The position numbers and the translations under genes are program-made. From JBBAFS01 sp041655255 (lineage in GTDB: Bacteria > Spirochaetota > Spirochaetia > Sphaerochaetales > Sphaerochaetaceae), in assembly GCA_041655255.1 (NCBI GenBank), contig JBBAFS010000046.1, positions 1-13,055 of the forward strand: a stretch of DNA of 13,055 nucleotides. The letters are read 5' to 3'. Each line of letters begins with the position of its first letter. Position 1 is the stretch's first letter. Below the pieces are notes generated by a model. The model saw only the letters and a program-made list of their open reading frames with translations. It was not told the DNA's origin and did no database searches. Shown piece after piece: positions 8,266 to 13,055 of the stretch.

Positions 8266-8297
8266 AAGGGGCAAGTCTCAATTGACTGCCCCTTTTT
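8266..8297 (+). terminator. Rho-independent terminator after glnS
   Basis: The arms AAGGGGCAAGTC (8266-8277) and GACTGCCCCTT (8284-8294) pair with one bulged A around a TCAATT loop, followed directly by TTT and a T-rich stretch. The hairpin is GC-rich at its base and starts 19 bases after the glnS stop. It is a textbook intrinsic terminator on the plus strand. Confidence 0.9.
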
Positions 8298-8309
8298 CTT
8301 TGCTATACT
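8282..8309 (+). promoter_or_regulatory. Promoter of the amidohydrolase gene, overlapping the glnS terminator
   Basis: TTGACT (8282-8287) matches the -35 consensus at five of six positions and TATACT (8304-8309) matches the -10 at five of six, with a 16-base spacer. The -35 lies in the loop and 3' arm of the terminator hairpin. The -10 ends six bases before the ATG at 8316, so the predicted start point is the A of the start codon itself, implying a leaderless transcript. No Shine-Dalgarno is present before this ATG, which agrees. Confidence 0.65.
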
Positions 8310-8315
8310 GATTTT

Positions 8316-9512
8316 ATGAAACCACTATTTTTTGATGCTCATATGCATGCAATGAATCTTACCCATCCAAACTTTGTCTCATTCGTTGAGTCCATTGCAG
8401 ATAACGTCGGAGAGTTTATCACAAGCGGAGCTCTCTCTCCTGGGTATTTGTTTACCTCCTCCAACCGAGGCAAACAAGGATTCATTACATTATCGAATCT
8501 ATTTACCCTCTTTGAACGCTCCATTGGAGAAATCTTTACGGTGATGGAACAAGATCTCAAAGGGAGTTATGGCCACAAAAAAGATCAAGCATATATTCGA
8601 GATGGAAAATTCCACTTTAGGGAAAAGGCATATGATCATTATGGTCTTATTCCACTGGTGATGGATTTTTCCCACCTCGATGGAGAATATGAGCAAAAAG
8701 CATACTACTCAGTGAGTCATAAAGAGAAAATACTCTCATATGTACGTGATACCATTGAAGGCATTGCGTATTACCAAAAACAGAACAAAGAGGGAATCTT
8801 TAAATTCTTCCCCTTTTTAGGCATTAATCCAGAGGCTCACTCTTTAGAATTCATCAAAACTCTTATCGATGATAATCTTCCTTCCCCTTTTGCTGGAATT
8901 AAATTCTATCCCCCTTTGGGAACTAACCCGTGGCCAGAAGATAAAGAAGAACTCAAAAAGACCCGTTATATCTACGATTACTGTGTAGAGCGCAATGTGG
9001 GAATTATTTCCCATTGTGACGATCAAGGTTTTAGAGGCGTAGCTTCTAAAATTGCTCAACACTACACAAACCCAGATACATGGAAGGTCGTCTTTAAACA
9101 CTACCCCACCTTAAAATTGGATTTCGCCCATTATGGGAGACAATATAATCCTATTGGGAAAAATCCAATAAAATTATTATTAGATCACTCTTTCACCGAA
9201 GATCCATGGTTTAAAGATATTATGTTGTTAATGGGCAGGTATGAGAATATCTATGCCGACTTCTCTTTCAGTGGCACTGATGGGGACTTTTACAGTGAAT
9301 TACATACCTTCTTAGAAGAGTTAGAAGACCGCTCTTTAGCTGAAAAAATCAAAAAGCGGTCGATGTTTGGTTCTGATTTTTCAATTAACTTAGCAAAAGT
9401 TGAATCGTACAGTGAATACTTAAAAACCTTTGAGACTTCTCCTTTTAGCGATGAGGAGATACACCTATTTGCTTCAGAGAACCCGATGAGGTTTCTCAAC
9501 CTCATCGATTAG
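8316..9512 (+). CDS. Amidohydrolase-family metal-dependent hydrolase
   Basis: A 398-residue cytoplasmic protein of the amidohydrolase TIM-barrel superfamily (Amidohydro_2-like). It shows the metal-ligand pattern in order: H9-x-H11 at the end of the first strand (FFDAHMHAMN), K196 in GIKFYPPLG as a possible carbamylated or substrate-contacting lysine, H233 in ISHCD, H272 in DFAHYGRQ, and the catalytic Asp354 in FGSDF. The C-terminal NPMRFLNL is the usual closing helix, equivalent to the N-x-x-R-F/L-L motif of the family. These residues indicate an active hydrolase or decarboxylase, but the substrate cannot be deduced. No neighbour suggests a pathway. No ribosome binding site precedes the ATG and the promoter lies directly against it, so translation is probably leaderless. 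A perfect hairpin overlaps the last codons. Confidence 0.82.
   Translation: MKPLFFDAHMHAMNLTHPNFVSFVESIADNVGEFITSGALSPGYLFTSSNRGKQGFITLSNLFTLFERSIGEIFTVMEQDLKGSYGHKKDQAYIRDGKFHFREKAYDHYGLIPLVMDFSHLDGEYEQKAYYSVSHKEKILSYVRDTIEGIAYYQKQNKEGIFKFFPFLGINPEAHSLEFIKTLIDDNLPSPFAGIKFYPPLGTNPWPEDKEELKKTRYIYDYCVERNVGIISHCDDQGFRGVASKIAQHYTNPDTWKVVFKHYPTLKLDFAHYGRQYNPIGKNPIKLLLDHSFTEDPWFKDIMLLMGRYENIYADFSFSGTDGDFYSELHTFLEELEDRSLAEKIKKRSMFGSDFSINLAKVESYSEYLKTFETSPFSDEEIHLFASENPMRFLNLID
9484..9507. terminator. Perfect 10-bp inverted repeat at the convergent gene ends
   Basis: CGATGAGGTT (9484-9493) and AACCTCATCG (9498-9507) form a perfect ten-base-pair stem with a TCTC loop. It covers the last codons of the amidohydrolase, just before its stop at 9510-9512, and lies 3' of the methyltransferase stop on the other strand. 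Its position suits a shared bidirectional terminator, but neither strand has a convincing T-run after the stem, so it may instead be an mRNA-end-stabilising structure. Confidence 0.45.
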
Positions 9513-9525
9513 TTCACTTAATAAG

Positions 9526-11478
9526 TTACTCTTTTGTCTCTTTTTTCTCTTTATCTTCTCGGTAACGATCCTCTTCAAAACCACCACGAGTTGCAGGGGC
9601 TTTGAATCGATCATAGCCGTATGGTCGTGGTCCTTTTGACTCTCGTCTTTCAGTTGGACGAGAAGATCTTCTCTCATTGTCAAACTGACGAGGAGGACGA
9701 TCATTAAAGCTTCTACGATCTTGAGCGCCATCTTGAGGAGCTCTTCGACGATCATCATCAAATCGACGAGGAGGACGGTCACTAAAGCTTCTAGGAGCAC
9801 GTCGATCATCATCAAACCTGCGTGGGGGTCGATCACGATCATCTCGTCTTTGGTAACTATCTCTTTGGGGGCGATCATCACTAAATCTTCGTGAAGAACG
9901 ATCATTATAATCTCTTTTATCTCGTGATGGGCCTCTTCTCTCATCGTCAAATCGACGAGGAGCGCGCTCTTTGTTTTGTTCCTCATAGCGAGGGCGTCGA
10001 TCTCGATCGCCAAAGCTTCGTCGATCACGTGGACCGTCTTGGGAAGATCTTCTTCGATCATCATCAAATCGACGTGGGGGTCGTTCCCTACCTTGTTCCT
10101 CATAACGAGGACGTCGCTCCCGATTATCAAAACTACGGCGTTCATCATCACGTCGTGGATAGCGATCTCTTCTTTGATCATCACCTCGAGAAGAGGGACG
10201 ACGCTCTCGGTTATCAAAACTACGACGATCATTATCACGTCGTGGGGATCGGTCTCGTCTTTGATCGGATGAGCGGGATCGGTCACGACGATCATAAGCT
10301 GGTCGCTCATCGTCGTTTTGGCGGCTCTCTTGTCGCTCTTCTTTATTTGGACCTATATACTCTTTACCGGGATTGCGTCGTTCAAAACGGCGCTGGCGGG
10401 CTGTGGTACGTGCAGGGGAATCCTCGTCATCCCAGATGAGCACTAAATCATCATTGTCTTTCATAATCTCTCTTTTCCTAGGCTTCTCCACTCTAGGAGG
10501 CGCATTGTAGTGAGTTCTCTTATCTGAGAACTGTGAGGTAGAACTCTTTTGTAAGATCCAAGAGCGGATGGTGTTTCGCTTACGGCTAAAGCCGGGAGCG
10601 AGAACATCTTTGGTAATCTCTTGGATTTCAAAACCCGAGATCTTGTTTCTCTCAAATCTAAAATTTTTCATATTCACCGAGAAATAGATAATCCCCTCAC
10701 GTGGTAATAATCGATTCATCTGGTGGATATACGAGATATAATCTCGTTGTACATCAAAATCACTTTCAGCCTTTCGGCTGTTAGAGAATGTTGGTGGATC
10801 AAAAATAATAATATCGTATTGTTTATTCTCTTTGAGAGCCTTTTGGATAAAAGCTCCTGCATCGAGGGTGACACACCTGTATATCTCTGAAGTAAAGTTG
10901 TTTTTTTCTAAGTTTTTTTGAGCCCATTGGCTATACGTATTACTTAAATCGACACTTATTACTTCGCTTGCTCCTCCCCGAGCAGCATAGACACTAAAAC
11001 TTCCTGTATACGAAAAAAGGTTTAATACCCTTTTCCCCATTGAGATCGATTCAATCATACTCCGAGCTACCACTTGGTCTAAAAATAGGCCCGTGTCGAC
11101 TCGTTTTGTTAAATCGACTGTAAAGGTTAAACCATGCTCTTTAACGGTGGTATAAAGCGATTGATCATCCAACACATCGTGTTGTTCATCACCAAGGCGT
11201 TTTTTACGCCGGTGGTAAATGACATTCTCTCTCTCTTTGTACAACATTCTTGAACAAAGGTCGATAATAGATTCAATATCTTCTTCATGTAAAACACCAT
11301 CTGAGTAATCAGTGATGCGAACATACTCATCGTAGATGTCGACGGTTATTGGGAGATGCTCTAGATGTTGGTTATAGACTCGCATGACAGTGGTATCGGT
11401 ACCATCATATGCCCTTCTTAACTCAAGGGCATGTCTTTTTAACAGTTTGCCAAAATCTTTGGCTAAGTTCATATCCAT
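9526..11478 (-). CDS. RlmK-type 23S rRNA (guanine-N7) methyltransferase with a long Arg/Asp-rich tail
   Basis: 650 residues. Residues 1 to about 311 match the C-terminal (RlmK) half of the E. coli fused enzyme RlmKL, which makes m7G2069 in 23S rRNA. The N-terminal part has the RlmK-type YNVAVDRYD-like segment (LPITVDIYDEYV), then VDLTKRVDTGLFLDQ, SAM-binding motif I VLNLFSYTGSF (151-161), the catalytic DPPTFSNS (227-234) and FDVQRD (241-246). The RlmL half (m2G2445) is absent. After the catalytic domain comes a linker with an acidic patch (DDLVLIWDDEDS, about 343-354). Residues from about 380 to 638 are low complexity: by hand count about 80 of 240 residues are Arg and 44 Asp, with Pro, Ser, Phe and Tyr interspersed. 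The tail is predicted to be disordered and RNA-binding. I chose ATG 11478 because homology starts there; AAAGG lies 11 bases upstream. The frame is open to 11574, but that part overlaps the divergent promoter. Confidence 0.85.
   Translation of the reverse strand: MDMNLAKDFGKLLKRHALELRRAYDGTDTTVMRVYNQHLEHLPITVDIYDEYVRITDYSDGVLHEEDIESIIDLCSRMLYKERENVIYHRRKKRLGDEQHDVLDDQSLYTTVKEHGLTFTVDLTKRVDTGLFLDQVVARSMIESISMGKRVLNLFSYTGSFSVYAARGGASEVISVDLSNTYSQWAQKNLEKNNFTSEIYRCVTLDAGAFIQKALKENKQYDIIIFDPPTFSNSRKAESDFDVQRDYISYIHQMNRLLPREGIIYFSVNMKNFRFERNKISGFEIQEITKDVLAPGFSRKRNTIRSWILQKSSTSQFSDKRTHYNAPPRVEKPRKREIMKDNDDLVLIWDDEDSPARTTARQRRFERRNPGKEYIGPNKEERQESRQNDDERPAYDRRDRSRSSDQRRDRSPRRDNDRRSFDNRERRPSSRGDDQRRDRYPRRDDERRSFDNRERRPRYEEQGRERPPRRFDDDRRRSSQDGPRDRRSFGDRDRRPRYEEQNKERAPRRFDDERRGPSRDKRDYNDRSSRRFSDDRPQRDSYQRRDDRDRPPRRFDDDRRAPRSFSDRPPRRFDDDRRRAPQDGAQDRRSFNDRPPRQFDNERRSSRPTERRESKGPRPYGYDRFKAPATRGGFEEDRYREDKEKKETKE
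9667..10245 (-). repeat. Degenerate coding repeats (PRRFDDDRR units) in the methyltransferase tail
   Basis: Eight imperfect copies of a core P-R-R-[FD]-[DNS]-D-[DE]-R-R start at protein residues 412, 441, 468, 507, 529, 552, 570 and 596 (numbering from the ATG at 11478). Spacing is irregular, 18 to 39 residues. Between them recur DRRSF[ND][ND]R-like and RRPRYEEQ-like blocks. At the DNA level this appears as repeated plus-strand runs such as TCATCATCAAATCGACG. The repeats remain in frame and lack stops, so they are protein-level repeats rather than a CRISPR array or insertion. Confidence 0.85.
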
Positions 11479-11486
11479 GACTGTGA

Positions 11487-11515
11487 TTGCCTTTCTCGGA
11501 GGCAGTATATATGAT
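11487..11515 (+). promoter_or_regulatory. Candidate promoter of the 154-residue protein / phosphomutase pair
   Basis: TTGCCT (11487-11492, four of six to the -35 consensus) and TATGAT (11510-11515, five of six to the -10) are separated by 17 bases. Transcription would start near 11522, about 22 bases before the ATG, leaving AGGAG at 11532-11536 as the ribosome binding site. On the other strand, TATACT (11509-11504) could be the -10 of the divergent methyltransferase gene, though its -35 is poor. The two promoters would overlap. Confidence 0.5.
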
Positions 11516-11543
11516 AAGTTTAAAAAAGGATAGGAGAGAGCCC

Positions 11544-12008
11544 ATGGATCAAGAGAGTGAGCAATTTTTAGCAAAGCTTGAAGAGCAATACGGTGGAAGC
11601 ATTGAATACCGCACTTTTAGCACTTGGTTTGCATCAAGTGACGGGACACACCGAGAATTTGGGGTCTTCTTATTTGAGATTAATAACACATACTACTACG
11701 AAGACTTTGAACGTCGTCCCTCTATTTTAGGCATTGCCTTAAAACCAGGCAAACGCCAACCAGTGTATGTAAAACTCGAAGGCTCATTTAAAGCTGAAGA
11801 TATCAAACATATAAAAACAGTCACAAAAAAAGAGGCTTTAGCTGTTGTTGCACAAAAAAGAGAACCTACCAATTTAAAAGAAGCTTCTTTTATTGAGCGA
11901 GTATTTAGCCAGCTAGTGAGTGCTGTTGAATTTAATGATGGAAGTGTCCTCTTTTTTGAATTGATGAATAAAAAAGAGTTTATTCAAAGAACCGTAGGAG
12001 AGTCATAA
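11544..12008 (+). CDS. Conserved-looking hypothetical protein, 154 residues
   Basis: I do not recognise the family. The protein is soluble, with no signal peptide or membrane segment. It begins with an acidic helix (DQESEQFLAKLEEQYG). A central part of alternating beta-type segments follows (REFGVFLFEINNTYYY, ILGIALK, PVYVKLEG), then a Lys-rich segment (HIKTVTKKEALAVVAQKRE), and it closes with helix and strand segments (FIERVFSQLVSAVEF, GSVLFFELM). The start at ATG 11544 is well supported by AGGAG at 11532-11536 with a 7-base spacing; the frame is open back to a TTG at 11487, but that part contains the promoter. Its stop directly abuts the phosphomutase ATG (TAAATG), so the two are almost certainly co-translated and may be functionally linked in sugar-phosphate or envelope metabolism. 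That link is inference only. Confidence 0.8.
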   Translation: MDQESEQFLAKLEEQYGGSIEYRTFSTWFASSDGTHREFGVFLFEINNTYYYEDFERRPSILGIALKPGKRQPVYVKLEGSFKAEDIKHIKTVTKKEALAVVAQKREPTNLKEASFIERVFSQLVSAVEFNDGSVLFFELMNKKEFIQRTVGES

Positions 12009-13055
12009 ATGGGAGCATTTAAAGCATATGATATCAGAGGGATTTATAACGAAGACTTTGACAAAGACTTAGTGTATAAAGTTGGCTATTTTCTCCCTAT
12101 TTTATTAGATGCCAAAGAGGTCGTTGTTGGTCGTGATGTACGAGTCAGTAGTGAAGAGATCTACCATGCTTTGTGTGATGGAATCACCGATAGCGGAGCG
12201 AATGTCTTAGATATTGGACTAGCCACAACTCCTATGGTCTACTTTGCAACTGTCCACCTTCAAAGTGACGCATCGGTACAAATTACCGCCAGTCACAACC
12301 CTGCAAAGTACAACGGCCTTAAGATCTCTCGTAAAGGAGCTCTCCCTGTTGGCGGTGATACAGGTCTTGAAGAGCTTAAAGAGATGGTATTATACGATCC
12401 TATCATTGTTGCTCAGCACAAAGGCAACATTATTGAGACTCCCGTTAAAGTTCCTTATCTCACGTTCTTAAAAAAATATGTTCCTGATCTAAGTAATTTG
12501 AATGTGAGTATCGATCTTTCCCACGGAATGGCAAACTTATTAATAAAACAACTTCTTGGAGAGGAGCATCACTACCTATATGATCATCTTGATGGAACCT
12601 TCCCAGCTCATGAACCAAATCCTCTTATCTTAGAGAACTGCCAAGATCTCATCGATGCAGTAAAGAAAAACAACAGTGACATTGGTGTCATCTTTGATGG
12701 AGATGCTGATCGAGTAATGTTTATTGATGAGAAAGGGAGATTTATCCAACCCGATTACATCACAGCCCTCATTGGTTCTTACTACTTAGCTAAAGAGAAA
12801 GGTCCTGTATTACAAGATATTAGAACAAGTCGTAGTACCACTGAGTTTTTAGAAAAAAACGGTGCAAATATCACCACCTGGAAAGTGGGACACGCTTTTG
12901 CCAAAGTAAAAATGAGAGAAATTGGTGCAATCTTTGGGGGGGAACTAGCAGGACACTACTACTTTAGAGATTTCTTTAACTGTGATAGCGGTATCTTAGC
13001 ATCACTGTTAGTACTCGATGTTGTCTCTCAATTAAAAAAAGAGGGAAAAACACTC
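12009..13055 (+). CDS. Phosphomannomutase/phosphoglucomutase (partial, 3' end outside the window)
   Basis: An alpha-D-phosphohexomutase of the ManB/AlgC type, which interconverts hexose 6-phosphate and hexose 1-phosphate for nucleotide-sugar and polysaccharide synthesis. The window holds 349 codons with no stop; the family is about 450-460 residues, so roughly the first three domains are present and the fourth, phosphate-binding domain is missing. Visible motifs are the N-terminal KAYDIRGIY, the phosphoserine loop TASHNP (Ser95), the metal-binding loop DGDADR (230-235) and the sugar-binding loop GGELAGHYYF (Glu312). The ATG follows the previous stop with no gap, and AGGAG at 11996-12000 gives an 8-base spacing. 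Mannose versus glucose preference cannot be decided here, so no symbol is given. It continues past the right edge and is intact as far as seen. Confidence 0.93.
   Translation, partial: MGAFKAYDIRGIYNEDFDKDLVYKVGYFLPILLDAKEVVVGRDVRVSSEEIYHALCDGITDSGANVLDIGLATTPMVYFATVHLQSDASVQITASHNPAKYNGLKISRKGALPVGGDTGLEELKEMVLYDPIIVAQHKGNIIETPVKVPYLTFLKKYVPDLSNLNVSIDLSHGMANLLIKQLLGEEHHYLYDHLDGTFPAHEPNPLILENCQDLIDAVKKNNSDIGVIFDGDADRVMFIDEKGRFIQPDYITALIGSYYLAKEKGPVLQDIRTSRSTTEFLEKNGANITTWKVGHAFAKVKMREIGAIFGGELAGHYYFRDFFNCDSGILASLLVLDVVSQLKKEGKTL

Noticed and set aside
8844..9101. Antisense open frames inside the amidohydrolase gene and inside uvrB (1263-1605)
   Set aside because: Shadows of strongly supported genes, with no ribosome binding sites or domain signals.
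9667..10245. Possible CRISPR-like or tandem DNA repeat array
   Set aside because: Units are degenerate, spaced irregularly, in multiples of three, and keep one reading frame open; they are protein repeats.
9474..10310. Long minus-strand open frame (278 codons) overlapping the methyltransferase tail in another frame
   Set aside because: It lies wholly within the Arg/Asp repeat coding region and the amidohydrolase end; its Ile/Val/Met/Asp-rich composition is what the repeat DNA gives in the shifted frame. The in-frame continuation from the catalytic domain explains the region better.
9891..10439. Plus-strand open frames (182 and 98 codons) antisense to the repeat tail
   Set aside because: Stop-free because the repeat DNA is compositionally biased; no ribosome binding site and no recognisable protein pattern.
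11487..11543. TTG start extending the 154-residue protein by 19 residues
   Set aside because: No Shine-Dalgarno before the TTG, and the extension covers the likely promoter; ATG 11544 has AGGAG at ideal spacing.
11479..11574. N-terminal extension of the methyltransferase to 11574 (32 extra residues)
   Set aside because: The extension overlaps the divergent gene and both promoters, and RlmK similarity starts at the later Met; ATG 11478 is preferred.

Overview
This is an ordinary-looking bacterial chromosome segment of moderately low GC. It is gene dense and carries no rRNA, tRNA, CRISPR array or insertion sequence that I can see. The end of an outer-membrane beta-barrel gene and a lipoprotein gene with a lipobox indicate a diderm bacterium. 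A lipoprotein caspase homologue, HtrA, MATE, UvrB, a direct glutaminyl-tRNA synthetase and a ManB/AlgC-type mutase would fit a spirochaete, but that taxonomic guess is inference from overall flavour and is weak.

Layout. (1) 1-1166, plus strand: the last strands of a beta-barrel protein, overlapping the start of a lipoprotein with an intact caspase-type His/Cys dyad. (2) 1168-5896, minus strand: a run MATE transporter, HtrA-type protease, uvrB, with the uvrB start inside the end of the htrA-like gene. The uvrB stop lies one base from the convergent caspase stop. (3) 5897-6548: the C-terminal remnant of an ABC-type AAA ATPase without Walker A, then a short intergenic region with a probable promoter for glnS. 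(4) 6549-9512, plus strand: glnS, a clear rho-independent terminator, and an amidohydrolase-family gene. The amidohydrolase promoter appears to lie in the terminator hairpin and to produce a leaderless mRNA. (5) 9526-11478, minus strand: a stand-alone RlmK-type 23S rRNA methyltransferase with an unusual tail of more than 300 residues, built from degenerate Arg/Asp-rich repeats. (6) 11479-13055, plus strand: a divergent promoter region, a 154-residue protein of unknown function, and directly abutting it a phosphomannomutase/phosphoglucomutase that runs off the window.

The genes are mostly housekeeping: envelope quality control, efflux, excision repair, aminoacylation, ribosome modification and sugar-phosphate metabolism. 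The most distinctive items are the Arg/Asp repeat tail on the methyltransferase, the caspase lipoprotein coupled to a beta-barrel gene, the terminator/promoter overlap with a leaderless start, and the decayed ATPase. I found no convincing new multi-gene defence or mobile system.
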